This document shows, one piece after another, positions 30,759 through 42,858 of a stretch of 64,000 nucleotides of DNA. A program made the position numbers and the translations under genes. Positions within the stretch are counted from its first letter, which is position 1. Each line of letters opens with the position of its first letter. The notes beneath the pieces were generated by a model, which was not told the DNA's origin, ran no database searches, and saw nothing but the letters and a program-made list of their open reading frames with translations. Origin of the DNA: Limnanthes douglasii subsp. nivea (lineage: Eukaryota > Streptophyta > Magnoliopsida > Brassicales > Limnanthaceae); the NCBI GenBank assembly GCA_036936605.1, contig JAUPFV010000001.1, forward strand, positions 117,994,771 through 118,058,770, written 5' to 3'.

Positions 30759-31370
30759 CGTTTTGTTTAATGGTAGATCAGACTTCTTTCAATCAATGTT
30801 TAATATAAAATTTCCCTTCGTACACATCCCTTCTTTTTATGCTTAATATTTAACCAGTATTTAATTCTTCTGATGTGTTTAATTATGGTTTAATTCATCT
30901 GATTTTTTTTTAAAACAAAACTGTTTAATAAACCTGGTCACTTCAAAGATGTTTTGTTTGAATGATTAAGGTGTTTAATAAATGCGGGAGGTATTTAATA
31001 GACCTGGTGTTTAATAAATCTGATCACTTCAAAGATACTTAATTTGAATGATGGAGGGTGTTTTAAAAATCTGATCACTTCAAATATATTTCATTTTAAT
31101 GATGAAAGGTGTTTAATGGATCCGTTCACTTCGTGCTCAGCACAATTCTTGAAAGAAGGCATAAATTATTTACTGATTTAAAACCGGACACCTCATTCAA
31201 ACCTCCCTGTATCACCAGGGTAGGAAAGAGTATGCCCCCAAATATTTACATTGACATAGGATAAATTAAATATTTACAAGATAATTTTATTCTAAGTACA
31301 ACCTGAGATGTTCGATGTTCCAATGGTGCTTCAGCAAGTTTCCATTTTTATTCAAAAGCTTATACGTCCC
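30759..31370. repeat. Short tandem repeat region after antisense gene, element 2
   Basis: Between 30880 and 31125 a degenerate unit of about 40-60 bases recurs (GGTGTTTAATAAATCTG-like, then TCACTTCAAAGATRTTT and GAATGATGRAGG). The post-pol conserved block lies at 31193-31233. No coding frame. Related Tat elements (Retand) are known to carry tandem repeats in this place. Confidence 0.55.
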
Positions 31371-32340
31371 TTACTTAATTCTCTTGCTTATGATGTATGG
31401 CCCTTCCCAGTTTGGAGCCAGCTTACCGAACTGTTTTTCCTTAGTGTGTAAGAAAACGTTTCTTAACACTTTATCACCTATTTGATTTTTTTTTACTTTA
31501 GACGCATACATGCTTCTCATTAAGCCCTGATAATGAACAACCCTTAAATGTTTCTTTACTCTTCTTTCTTCAATCAGATCCAACTGATTTCTTACCGCCA
31601 TTTCATTAGCTTGTTCAGTATAATTTTGTATTCTGAAATATGGTAGTGTCGCTTCTATAGGCTTGATTGCATCTATCGCATAGACAAGGTAAAATTGAGA
31701 CTCTTAGGTAGCCGTTCGTGAAGTAGTTCGGTAGGCCCACAATATTTCTTGCAAATAGTTTGGTCATTTTCCAGCAGCTCCTTCCAGATTCTTTTTCAAT
31801 ACTATTAAAATGGTTTGATTAGAAAATTCAACCTGTCCATTAGCTTGAGGACGGAAAGGATAAGAGAATAAATGTTGAATTCCTCTGGATGTGCAAAATG
31901 CCTCCATATCTTTATTGTCAAATTATGGCCCATTGTACGTAGTAATACGTTGGGGAATTCCAAATCGGCAATAAATATTGGATAGGATAAACTTTTGACC
32001 GTCTTTGAAGTGGTTCCAATTAGTGGTGCAACTTCTATCCATTTAGAGAAGTAATCTATCGCCACTATTATTGTTCGGAATCCTCCGGATTCCATGAGAA
32101 GTGGTCCAACCAAGTCCAAATCGCATCTGGAAAAAGGTATTGGTTCGGATATTGATTCCATAGGAACTGTTGGCACATGGATTTCGTTTCCATACCTTTG
32201 ATAGGGATCATACCTTCTAACCATATCTTAATCATCTAAAATTATTGTAGGCCAATAGTACCCTGCTAACAAAAACCTTCTGGTTAATGCCTTAAATCCA
32301 AAATGTTCAGAGCCTTCTCTATCATGCAGTTCGAATAGAA
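31371..32340 (-). pseudogene. Integrase of Tat element 2
   Basis: 31805-32224 carries RRYDPYQRYGNEIHVPTVP (zinc Cys residues changed to Tyr), CDLDLVGPLLMESGGFRTII with VAIDYFSKWIEVAPL (first Asp), and a frame change before the second Asp. 31371-31601 carries the C-terminal part (NQIGDKVLRNVFLHTKEKQF then GKLAPNWEGPYI). Stops lie in between. Confidence 0.85.
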
Positions 32341-32482
32341 CATTTTGAGATTCTGTAAATCCTAAGCAACGCAGGAGGGGTATGCTGAAAGATTTCTTAT
32401 AAAGAATTTTTTCTCTTAATACCAGGAACCCACGAGATTAATATATAACCTTTTTAGCCAAGGTTTTATCCGGAGGTAAAAC

Positions 32483-33600
32483 TCAATCGGAAGTAAACTG
32501 AAAGATATCATATCTTAAGTCTTTCGGTTGAATGAAAGATATGCTCATATTTTCTTCATCCTCTTTACTCTTTTCTTGGCTTGAGGCTATTGGGGGGCAT
32601 TCTTGCATCAGAATCAATGGGTAGGCTTCGGAATAGGGTATGGTAATTAAGGAGTCTGTCATAATATTCTCTGATCTAGGGACATGTTTGTATTGGATAA
32701 TTTTAAAGCTTGTAGTAACGTCCCTTAGTATCGACAAATATTTTATCCATTGTCCTTTTTTAGCTTCAGACTGTCCCTGAGCATGATGGAAAAGTAATTA
32801 GGAAGTCACTAATCAATTGGAATCTCTTTGCCCCACATATCGAAGCTAACCTTAGACCGGTTATGGCAGCTTCATATTCTGACTCATTATCGGAGGCCCT
32901 GGAACCAAAACATATAGCTTGATACATAGTATCACCATAACGGGAAGTTAAACAAATTATGGCCCCACATCCCAGGGTAGTAGACCGTCCGTTTGGATTA
33001 CCCATTTATTCTTAGACTGAGTTTCTTGCCTTTGCTTACAAGGCCTTTTAGAATGAAACTCTACAAAGAAATCAGCCACAACTTGAGTCTTGATCACAGT
33101 TCGAGGCGCAAAATCAATATCATAATCACCCAGCTTAACTGATCAATTGGTCATTCTGCTTGATATATTATCCTTTTGTAGAACATTCTTCAAAGGAAAA
33201 TACGTTCAAACAACAATTGAATGTCCTTCGAAGTAAGGCCTCATTTTTATGCATGTTATCACCAATGTCAGGGTTAATTTTTCTAATTCTAAATATCTCT
33301 TTTATGCTTCCAATAGACTATTGTTTATGTACTACACCGGACGAATGTAATTATCCACTTTTCTTACTAACACAACACTTAATGCATACTCCTATACAAC
33401 TAAGTAGATATAAAGTTTCTCCCTCTGAACAGGTTTAAACAGCGTCTTAGGTGAAGAAAAATGTTTGTTGATTTCAAGGAAGGCTTCATCACATTTTGGA
33501 GACCAATTAAAGTCTCTGGCATTCTTTAACACTTGAAAAAATTGAGCACACTTGTCTGATGATGTTGAAATGAACCTATTTAACGCAGCCAACCGTCCAC
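32483..33600 (-). pseudogene. Tandem RNase H region of Tat element 2
   Basis: 33392-33592 carries the start of the RT-linked RNase H (FNWSPKCDEAFLEINKHFSS, KLYIYLVV). 32766-33005 carries the second domain (LGCGAIICLTSRYGDTMYQA, CFGSRASDNESEYEAAITGL). 32483-32737 carries its end (YKHVPRSENIMTDSLITI). Frames are broken. Confidence 0.82.
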
Positions 33601-33607
33601 TTAGTCT

Positions 33608-34401
33608 TTAAACTTCTTTAGTGCTTCGAGGAGGTTCCATAGCCAACAGAGCATTGAGTTGATTGGGATCAGGCTGAATCCATTTTTTACTTATAACATA
33701 ACTCAAAAACGTTCCGGACCGGACTCTAAAAATACATTTTTCCGGATTTAATTTCAAATTGATGGCTTCCAAGTAAGAAAAAATTTCTTTAAAATTGGAT
33801 ATGTGTTCATCTTTCTCAATGCTCTTTACCATCATGTCATCTATATATACTTTCATATTCCTGTCAATTTCACTAGAAAAGGCTTTTATTTACTAACCTT
33901 TGATAAGTGGCCCCAATATTTTTCAATCCAAACGGTTTCACTTTGTAGCAATTGATCCCTCTATCAGTGATGAATGTATGATCGTAATCATTCAAATCCA
34001 CTTGTATCTAATTATATCCTGAAAAGGCATCCATAAAGGACAAAAGTTTGTTTCCTGATGTAGAATTCACCAACTGATCTATTCGGGGCACTGGAAACAG
34101 ATATTTAGGACATGCTATGTTAAGATCGGTAAAGTCAATGCACATACGCCATTTTTCATTCTTTTTCTTGACCAAAACAGGAGTTTCCGTCTATAAAGAA
34201 TATTGGGATTCTTTGATGTGGCCCATCTTGGTTAGCCGATCCACTTCTTGTATTATCACATCAGATTTTTCTTTAAAAATGTCCTCTTTATCTGAACTAC
34301 TGGTCCAGCATCAGATAAGACCGATAACTTATGGCATATCACTTTGGCTGGAACTCCAGTTACATCATTATTGCTCCATGCAAACACATGTAAATTGTTA
34401 G
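33608..34401 (-). pseudogene. Reverse transcriptase of Tat element 2
   Basis: 33608-33856 holds MKVYIDDMMVKSIEKDEHIS (YIDD) and LNPEKCIFRVRSGTFLSYVI. Upstream, minus-strand translation around 34030-34250 gives the blocks seen in element 1 (DFTDLNxACPK, FMDAFSGYN followed by a stop in place of Gln), now without a continuous frame. Confidence 0.82.
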
Positions 34402-34573
34402 ATAAGAAAGATAATAGTTTTTCTATCAAATTCGGTGGTAACTTAGTTCCAATTCCGAAACTTTTTCCTTCAGCAAAGGAATGAATGTCAGCTTCCTTAA
34501 TAGGTATTATAGCACTAAAAGCCTCTCTTGGATCATCTATCTCATTCTGATGAGTGGAAGGCTCCAGTAGTTT

Positions 34574-35459
34574 TTATTCCTTGTTAAATTTGGTTTCCTC
34601 CAATGTCTTTGAAGCAAGGGCAGTAACATAACATTCTCTGGCCACCTTCTGGCTGCTTCGGACAACACCCACCTGTCCCCATACAATGTACTTTAGATAT
34701 TGATGGATTGTGGATGCCACAGCATGCATCAGAGAAAGCAAAAACCTTCCAAATATGGCGTTATATGATGTGGGACAATCAACTACCAAAATAACACCCT
34801 TACTAAATTTTTAAAAGACCTTTTACCCAATAATACTTCATCTTCAAACTCACCAATAGCCTCAGCTGAACTCCCAGTAAACCCCAAAATATTTTTGTTT
34901 GATCGATGAGGACTGAGGGATTCGTCATTTGCTTGTAGGCAGTTAAAAACAAAACATTTACTGAACTGCCAATGTCAATCAGGATCCTTCGCACGTCATT
35001 ACCCCCAATTGATGCTCCTATTACCACAACATCTTCATGTGGGCCGACAATATCTCTTAAATCATCATCATCAAAGACTATAAAGGGAGTAAGGGTTTGA
35101 TAAAGGTGTACATACATCTTTCCTTACAATTGGATAGTCAAACTGTTGACATGCCTTTTTCTTGAACAACTCGAAGGTGTTGTTACACTGTCTCCCCCAA
35201 ATATAGTCAAAGATTCAAAAAACTGCACTAGATCAGAAACAGTAGCAAACTTATTCACTATTACCCCCACTTGATTCTGGTTTGGATCAGGATCAAGATA
35301 TTCATTATCGGCCTCAAATATTTCAACAATCATTATAGTGTTTTTATATCTCGAAGTCTTTGGAACAACTGATGAAAGTGGTTGAGGTGCATTGGTACTT
35401 GGTATGTTGCCTCCTTTCTTTTTAACAATGGCACCTAATTTCCCCCTTTCAATCTGCAC
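34574..35459 (-). pseudogene. Protease and upstream linker of Tat element 2
   Basis: 34803-35117 holds IVGPHEDVVVIGASIGGNDV and RRILIDIGSSVNVLFLTAYK, in which the catalytic DTG has become DIG. 34574-34789 holds the end block CPTSYNAIFGRFLLSLMHAV. 35124-35459 holds the linker QFFESLTIFGGDSVTTPS. It is inactive by the altered active site and frame breaks. Confidence 0.82.
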
Positions 35460-35573
35460 TTCCTATTTTAGTGCTATACAATCATTTGTGCCATGACCCA
35501 CATCATTATGGTACTTACATTAGCGAATACTTTGGGTTTCTCTAGGAGAATGTAATGAGGTTGGGGCTCTAAA

Positions 35574-36954
35574 ATGAACCTTATTTTTTGTCTTATCATA
35601 AATTGTTGCTACACATTCTCCCAACTCAGCAAACCATTTAGGTTGAACCAATGGTCCCCTTTTATTTCTTCCTTGTTGGTTTTGGTTGGACTAATTTTGC
35701 TTGGGCCGGTGAGATCCCTGTACAGACTCTTTTGGTTTATAACCGGACTGGACTGCTGGTTATGGAGCTGGCAGGGCAGCAACCAATCTATTCTGAAAAG
35801 GGACTCTGGTGTTTTTAATTTCTTCAACCTTGATTCGTTTTCCAACTTGGTTTAATAGTCTCCAAAAATTCATCGTTTTTTTCCTGATCACCGAATCGGC
35901 TAAGTCGCCCGTATTCAGACCTTGTCTCAAAGAGGCAATGGCCACTTGTTCAAAACATTCAGTCAGCTTATTCTTTATATTCATAAACCTACTTATGTAT
36001 TCACTTAAAGAATCTTTTGGTTCCTGGGAACAATGAATGATGGTGTCTCAATTCCCTTTAACATTTTTGCTTCCAACTAATTGCCTTCAGAAAGCAACCC
36101 ATAACATATCAAAGTTATTTATAGATCCATGTGGAATGTTATTGTACCACTTGAGGGCGCTTCCTTTAAAGGTTTGTGAGAAATCTTGGCAGAGTAGATT
36201 GTCATCATCATCAAAGTTCATCATAAACTTTTTAAATTGCTCAAGATGGTTTTTCGGGTCATTATTCCCATCGTATTTTTCTATCTTAGAGCTATCAAAC
36301 TTTTTAGGAAGATGTCCGGACATAATTTTTGAAGACAAAAGTGATTTCCTCTAATTATGGCTACGAAGAAACACTGAATCTTCATTAGGGGTGACGAAAA
36401 TACCTGGTTCAGATTGACATGCAAATGGGTCAATCAACATATGGTCAATGTGCTGATCAGTCGAACCCTTTACTTTCCCTTGATACTTCTTAATACTACC
36501 TCTTGTATCCCTTTTCTCGAATGTTTTTTAGTCAATCTCGACTTCTTCTTCACTCGACCCTTATCACTTCTAGGTGAGAGTGATTATTCGAGGTCCGGAT
36601 CATCGGAAGAACTATCTAAGGACTCTGATGTCGTACTTACAATACGTTTAGACCGCTGTGTTTTTTTATAGCTAACCTGAATCTTTGTAGACTGCTCATT
36701 TTTAATATGCCCATAGGTAGGATGGAGTTTTAAAGCATTAGACTTTTCTTTATTCTTTTCTCAGCATGTTTTCGATCCCTCAAAACCTCAATTTCAGCCC
36801 TCAACTGGTCACATTCTTCTTGCATAGACTGTCTTTCATCTGTGTTGTGGTTGACATAAGATACAGTAGTGTGCTCATTAATTTTTGTCGCCTCTTCCAC
36901 CTCAGGAGGAAGAGGAATCTCTTGCACATTTGGATCCATCTGCTTTGATGACAT
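35574..36954 (-). pseudogene. gag of Tat element 2
   Basis: 36730-36954 is the N-terminal part (QEECDQLRAEIEVLRDRKHA, a short coiled coil). 36087-36338 is capsid (LPKKFDSSKIEKYDGNNDPK, FKKFMMNFDDDDNLLC, FKGSALKWYNNIPHGSI). 35760-35984 and 35609-35845 are the later part (CFEQVAIASLRQGLNTGDLA). Frameshifts separate all four. Confidence 0.82.
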
Positions 36955-37006
36955 CCGAACTACTAGTTCTTTTGTTGGTTTTGAATATGGAATTCAGGCA
37001 CCGTCA

Positions 37007-37026
37007 TCTCCAAATGTGGTCACCAA
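37007..37026 (-). other. Primer-binding site, Tat element 2
   Basis: Minus strand TTGGTGACCACATTTGGAGA, two bases inside the 5' LTR. Same start as in element 1. Confidence 0.65.
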
Positions 37027-37028
37027 TT

Positions 37029-37393
37029 TGGTGTAGATAATTTGTGGCCTGAGGGTGTTTTGGGTAGTTTATAGATTGAATTAAGTTTTAGTAGAGTATA
37101 GTGAGAGAAGAGTGGTGTACGCTTGTATTTAATATCTTTAGTCAAAATTTCTCCCTCTTAAATGAATTCGGATGAGGTATTTATACTAATTTATTGATCC
37201 ATGGGCCTTCCGGGTTGGACTATAGACTCTGGTCAAATTTAAGGACCCTTAAGCCCAAGATATGGAATGGTCAGCAGCCTGATGAGTCACAATCCACTTT
37301 ATCGTATTGTTCAGTGTGGTATGGTATTGAATTTATCCTTACTGCCCTTCTGATGATGTAGTAAGTCGGTACCAAAGAAATCTGACCCTATCA
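37029..37393 (-). repeat. 5' LTR of Tat element 2
   Basis: Partner of 21864-22224. It begins TGGTGTAGATAAT and ends CCTATCA in plus orientation. Followed by AACAT, the presumed target duplicate. Confidence 0.9.
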
Positions 37394-38943
37394 AACATAA
37401 AATTATTATTTTTATCCTTAAGTGTTTTTAGATTTACTCCATATTATATTTCTTAGACTTGTGAATAATCCTCATGTGGTTACACTTCCAAGAATAAGTT
37501 AATTTTGCAATTATTTTTCTCATTTGATACATTTTTAAAAGTTTTCTTTTGACGATATATGTTTGTTTAATATTACTTATACTTCATATATTTAGGGGGG
37601 AAATCAATGAAAGAGCTTATAGTCAAAATATTAAGATATAGAAAATTGTCTTAGTATCTTTTTCTCCCGATATTATATTTATCTTGAAGTGCATTCTAGA
37701 TTTTGAGGGTTAAAACTCACTTGTGTAAAACTTGAATAAACGAACCGAAGGTGTACTCAAAATATATTTTTATATCAACTCGTCATCTTCACATTTGTGT
37801 CACTTCTCATTCACTTGTTTGTGTATTTCTTTGTTGACTTTCAAAGATCTTTTAATCGTGAACCAAGTATTTAATGTATATTTTTAGTGGTGTTACCAAA
37901 ACTGTTAACTTATTCCATCAAAACCGATCAAATAACTACATCCAGCTCTGTTCATATTCGGAATAAAATGAACATCTTACATTTTTATTATCTTAAATGG
38001 CTTTCTTACTGTTTTTATTTTTGTTGTTCTGATACTAACTTATTTTTCAATATGTATTTTTTTATCTACTTTTTATCATTTTATGTAATCAAAATTGATC
38101 AATTATTTTTTAATAATTTAAATCTTAAATTGATTCCAAAAATTTAAGAATTTGATACTACATTATCATCTTATGGTTCATATTTTAAATTTTATATGCA
38201 AAAAGATAATGGAAAAAATATATAAAATAATAACCAAACATAACAAAAAATGTAAATAAAATATATAAAAAAAAATATTAAAAATGAGTAAATTAAACCG
38301 TGTTTTAGGGAATACATAATATTTTTATTTTTATACTCATGAATGTATCATTTTTACTTTGTTTGAAATTAGTATCGCTATAAAGTTTTTTGCCTATGCC
38401 TATTTTTAAATTCATGAATTTGCATTTTTAGTTTATCTAAAATTAATATTGCACTAAGATTTTTTTGTCTATACTCTTTTAATATGTATGCAACAATACT
38501 GTATTTAGTTCAATAATACAAATTGCATTATTACATAAATGTACAATAAGAAGTTCGAACGGAATTGTCACCCGGGAAATTTGAACAAACGTTAATCTGA
38601 TTCTGTCAGTAAGTTCAAGCTGACTTTAAATTACAATAAAACCGTCAGTAAGGAAAAAAGGTTTTTACTAACAAAAATAAATAGATTATTGTCGCGCAAT
38701 GTGATTATGAAATATCTATAAAAATAAAATTAATATTAGTAATTTATTTTTTGATTTGTTAGAATTTATTTGAACTTCACAATCATAATCCAAATGATTT
38801 GGATGTGAAATTTTATTTTGAAAACTTCTTTGAAGAGTTGAGATTTATTTTAAGTAAAAATAATAATATATTAGTTATTTAATTCTTAAGTAATGTTTGA
38901 ATCTATTCGTAGTTTTTTTATGTAATTCCGGACCGACTAAAAT
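37394..38943. other. A+T-rich DNA without recognisable genes
   Basis: This should be the other flank of the oldest copia element, so a degraded gag start or LTR is expected here, but I could not confirm any motif. The open frame at 37887-38147 is a hydrophobic translation of T-rich DNA and is not called. Confidence 0.4.
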
Positions 38944-38952
38944 ATTGTCAGT

Positions 38953-39109
38953 GCGCACAGGGTAAACCCTCGGTCTGACGCGATAGTCTATAAAGCGACG
39001 CCAGAAGGTAAACCACACAAGGTGACAGGCTCAGACGAGAAAGTGTATGTAGAGGGATTCGAACTCATAAAAATGCCATACTCAACCAACTCGGCTACCC
39101 CTTTGTAAC
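38953..39109 (-). mobile_element. tRNA-derived SINE
   Basis: On the minus strand a RNA polymerase III promoter is visible: A box TAGCCGAGTTGG near the 5' end (about 39091-39102) and B box GTTCGAATCCC (about 39053-39063). These are the D-arm and T-arm regions of a tRNA-like head. The 3' end reads GGTTTACCCTGTGCGC, similar to Au-type plant SINEs from memory. The exact 9-bp target duplication ATTGTCAGT flanks it (38944-38952, 39110-39118). Length 157 bases. SINEs are moved in trans by LINE reverse transcriptase; an L1 LINE lies 8.5 kb away. Confidence 0.85.
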
Positions 39110-39118
39110 ATTGTCAGT

Positions 39119-39660
39119 TTGTTCAACATGGTGGTGGTATATTTAATTTGAATATGTGCAAAAGAGAGTTCACAAAAACATCGCTTTCAAGTTTGAGGGC
39201 CGAATTAAAGAATTAAATAGTGTCCACTAAGTAGTTGATAAGTTAGATGACAATGAATATGCCAGCAGAGGATCCACTAAACACGCACGTCAAGCCAAAA
39301 AGTTTATGGGTTTGATTGAATCTGGTTTAAATTTATTAGTATTTGGTTTTTTGAGCAAGTAGATTATTTTTTGGCATTTAGTGGTTTTTTTTTTATATTT
39401 AACAAAAACTGAAAAACAAATAATTGTTCATTCCAATCTTTTTTTTATACATAAAATTCAATAAAAATTCAAAAAACTAAAAAAACTTAAATTTTTTTTT
39501 AAATTTTTCAAAAACTCAAAAAAAAAAAAAACAATTGATTTTCTGATGGATTTAGGGGAAAGAAGCTTGGTCAGGACCATGAAACTCCAAACAAAGTAGT
39601 CTTTCTAACCAATTTGTTAAAAAAAGTTTCAATTTTTTAAGTTATTCACGATTTGGAAAG
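39119..39660. other. A+T-rich spacer with poly-A/T runs
   Basis: Homopolymer runs (39383-39393, 39520-39531) and no frame. It may include the outer end of the Mutator-like unit, but no terminal inverted repeat was found. Confidence 0.35.
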
Positions 39661-39679
39661 AACTGGACCTGCGAGTTGA

Positions 39680-39945
39680 GACCCTGTTCCCCGATGGGGA
39701 GTGTTCAAATCCCTTTAGATGTAGACTATCACCCGCTGAATCAGTCTATGAACAACCGTCGGGTGAGGCCATGTCCCCCGTCGGGGAAGTAGCCACAAGC
39801 CATCGGGGAAGTGGACTTCATCCGCCGGTTCTAGGAATGCTTAATTGTTGAGAATATTTAGTTAGTTAAGTATTAGGTCTCCAACAGGTATAACATTATC
39901 AACCGACGGGGTATGAGTTTTCAACCGGCGGTTGATAATTGTTTA
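39680..39945. repeat. Left cluster of G+C-rich near-palindromes
   Basis: Units such as TTCCCCGATGGGGAG, CCCCCGTCGGGGAAG, CATCGGGGAAGTGG and CAACCGACGGGG / CAACCGGCGGTTG occur in otherwise A+T-rich DNA. They match the phrases of the clusters at 43040-43580 and 46685-46795. Confidence 0.6.
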
Positions 39946-40119
39946 CCAGGCTGGTGTGAGTCCTCATACACTTATTGACCATTTTTATTAAGTTTTAGGA
40001 TGTTTCCTCGGCGGTTGCGAATTCGTGTTTTCGATTAAAAACCAATTTGTGACTTCATTTATGCTTGATAAATGTAATACGAGAAGGAGGAGTTAAATGA
40101 TGACTTACATGATTCGTGC

Positions 40120-42180
40120 ATGGTAAAAGAAGAGATAATATCAGACCTTTGCTCCGTGGATTATAGTCCTTTGTTCGACATGAAATCTCACTACACCCAA
40201 CAAGAGTTGATTGATTGGGTTAAGCAAACTGCGATAGACAACAGGTTTGTGGTTATATTATGTCGTTGCGATAGATTTTCTCGAAAAACTCCGAGAATAT
40301 GTTTTGTGTGCGAAAGATTCGGAAATTACACAAAATTGGTAGATCTGAAGGATATTAAAATGAAGTCTACCGGCATGAAAAAAAAATGGATGCCCTTTCA
40401 CCCTTAAAGGAAAGAAGGTGGATGGTGATTTATGGGGATTAAAGGTCGCATGCGGCGTTCACAATCACGATACTACATCTGACAAAGAAGGTTATTTGTA
40501 CTTAGGACGATTAAACAAAAAAAAGATGGATTTGTAGTTAATTCTATGAAAATGGATCTCATCCTCGTGACATTCTCGGTGGAGTGAAAAAATTGAACCT
40601 TAAGACTTCGTTTTCAATACGCACTGCGTACAATGCTCAACTAAAATACCACGAGATCGAGAAAGGTGGTCAGTCGCAATTCCAATACTTGTTGGATGAA
40701 CTAAAAAGCTTAAACTATTACGAATTCCATCGAAAGTCCGAAGATGGAAGCGATATCATAGATGAGATTTTCTTCGCGCACCCGATTAGTTTGGATTTGT
40801 TATGGACCTTTCCAAATGTCATTGAAATGGATACACGTACAAGGTAATTAAATATGGGATATCGTTGTATAAGGTCATAAGAGTCACTTATACCGGGAAA
40901 TTTTTTTACATCGGATTTGCGTTTATGTCCGGAGAAAAATCCAAGAGCTACAAATGGGTGTTAGAAAGCTTACATTCGTTGATAGTAACTCACTTCATCG
41001 AATCACCCTCCATCGTTTTTACGGATAGAGACTTAGCGCTTGTGGAAGCGGTGGAGGAAGTGTTCCCCAATGCAACACACATGTTGTGTCGATGACACAT
41101 TAACATGAACGTATTAGGGAAAATGAAAAAAAACATTATGGAGAAGGCAGTGTCCAATGTCTTTTTGAAAGTTTAGAATACAAATCGTGCGTTTGTCCAC
41201 CTTCCAAATATAAGTTGTCTATTATCGCATCTGAATCATCCACTAAACGCGACAAATGTATGCACGAGCATGCTAGATTATGAAAAAACTAGTTTACTAT
41301 CGTTTGGAAATACGTTCAAACCTCCGACCGTAAACTCACGTAAATGACAAGAAATGTCGGGTCCAAAACGTGGTTGGGAAAGCGCCCCCGCTCCGAAAAA
41401 AGGTAGTGTTATTCTAATGCAAGCAAGTTGACGATGCTTTCGAGTGGAACGATCGGTTGTAGGTCAAGCTCTATGATGCCGGCTAAGGAAAGTTTGGTTA
41501 TCGCAAAGGATACCTAAATAAATTCCCCATCTATGTTAGGCCTTTCGTAATGTCCATCACCGACATTAAATCTGATGGCCATTACGGGTACCGCTCAATT
41601 GAGTTTTCCTTGAGCGGGCAACAAGATGGGTGGAGGTTGATTATGAAAGCCCTATACAACGCGCTTATGGATTACACATCAGTGTACGTGGAGATATTTA
41701 CAAGCATAAAGGATTTGATAGATATTATGGAGTGTGTGAAGTGCTCTAGCGATGTGCCTACTATCGATCATTGGATTACCATATCTGAGATGGGAGTCGC
41801 AATCAGATTTGCGTTTAACTACATACTCCACTTTATATAAAAATATAGAAACATGGATATCGGCTTCGCTTTTCTTCCGTTAAGATGTGCACCCCTTCAG
41901 ATGCCGAACCGGTTGGAGATCAGATTGGTTGGATTAACACCAAACACTTTTGTGAACGTAAGTATTTTTTTACATTGTTGGTTAGTTTATACCTTTAAAC
42001 ATCATTTTTATCGTGTGTTCATTTTGTAGCCTGGGGTTAGGGCAGATGCCCCATGTGCGAGGATACATTCGTGTTGCTTAAAGTTGCTTCACCAAAAGTA
42101 GATGGTTTGGCATTACCGTTTCTCTCTCGTTGCAAGAGATGCCAAGGGTTTAAAAATGGTAGCCCCAATGTAACCGATTT
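40120..42180 (+). pseudogene. MULE transposase with C-terminal OTU-like peptidase domain
   Basis: The N-terminal part (40120-40405) reads FDMKSHYTQQELIDWVKQTA then CRCDRFSRKTPR, the usual start of MuDR-type proteins, continued after a shift by KVACGVHNHDT. The catalytic part follows: FPNVIEMD with GYTYKVIKYGISL (first Asp) and FTDRDLALVEAVEEVFPNAT followed by HMLCR (second Asp). The OTU part begins near 41510 (FPIYVRPFVMSITDIKSDGH); the motif that should read DGxCGYR reads DGHYGYRSIEF, so the catalytic Cys is Tyr. It continues with IDHWITISEMGVAIRFAFNY and FAFLPLRCAPLQMPNRLEIR to TFVNV, where His is expected. Several frameshifts and stops. Transposase would cut and paste the unit; the OTU role in MULEs is unknown. 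Confidence 0.85.
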
Positions 42181-42431
42181 AGCCGCTTTTGTTTGAGTAC
42201 TAGGTCATCACTAGGTCATTGTAACATATGTAACATATGTCACGCTTAAAAGTTGTATGTTTTGTAGTTTATGATGACTTTTTTCTTAAAAACATTAAGA
42301 CTCTGAATTCTTAATTGGTTGTTGGCATTAATTTAAGACATTACATAATTAGAAATACAAATGCAAACAACGAAAATTGATAGATAGTTAGTTGACATAG
42401 CAGACTCAGTTTCAAGGCGACGGATAGTTCT

Positions 42432-42858
42432 ATCGATGCTCGAAACGTTTCTCGAAAGAATATTCCTCATCCTCGTTACTTTCATCAAGAGTTGGATTAG
42501 TTCTAACTTCGGTGCTTATCGAGTCCGCTTTCTCTTGCGATACTTGCATAGCATGTTACAACATCTCTTGCGTGATAGTACTTCGAAATGCCATACTGAA
42601 TACGTCGCGGGTTTCGTGTTGGACTTCGTAAGTTAGTGACTCGAGCAGTATATTCGGAACGGTGTTCAGATAAGCTAACCTATCGGCCACTTCTTCGCGT
42701 CCACGTGGTCGGGGCATGGTACAACCTGGATACAATGCCTCTCTACCGTGCATGAAGAATGTTATGCATAAAACAGTAGCGACAGATCCAGGATCCTCCT
42801 CCACCATCGTGTCTTTGGCGAACTCAAATGCTTTTAGGAGTTTTGCATTTTCGTACAA
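42432..42858 (-). pseudogene. Unrecognised ORF, minus strand, possible 3' exon of the PMD gene
   Basis: The frame gives MYENAKLLKAFEFAKDTMVE, then GREALYPGCTMPRPRGREEV, and ends with an acidic Glu/Asp-rich tail after one stop (TAA where CAA would give Gln). Real-looking composition and co-orientation with the PMD gene upstream suggest a downstream exon, but no domain is recognised and no acceptor site was fixed. It could be unrelated. Confidence 0.4.

Larger units (their letters stand above)
21864..37393 (-). mobile_element. Tat element 2 (Ty3/gypsy, both LTRs, carries a 5.9 kb insertion)
   Basis: LTRs 21864-22224 and 37029-37393 enclose the same gene order as element 1, on the minus strand, with the antisense gene on plus. 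The antisense gene is cut between its two halves (22665-23040 and 28960-30690) by a block of Tat element 3. The target duplication is CACAT (21859-21863) against AACAT (37394-37398), 4 of 5 identical. The gene set is more decayed than in element 1, and most frames are broken into 70-110 codon pieces. Confidence 0.92.

Noticed and set aside
37887..38147. 86-codon hydrophobic ORF
   Set aside because: T-rich DNA gives Phe/Leu/Tyr-rich translations by chance; no homology or promoter context.
39040..39109. tRNA gene suggested by A and B boxes
   Set aside because: Stem pairing of a full tRNA is not present, the sequence runs on into a SINE body, and target duplications flank the whole.
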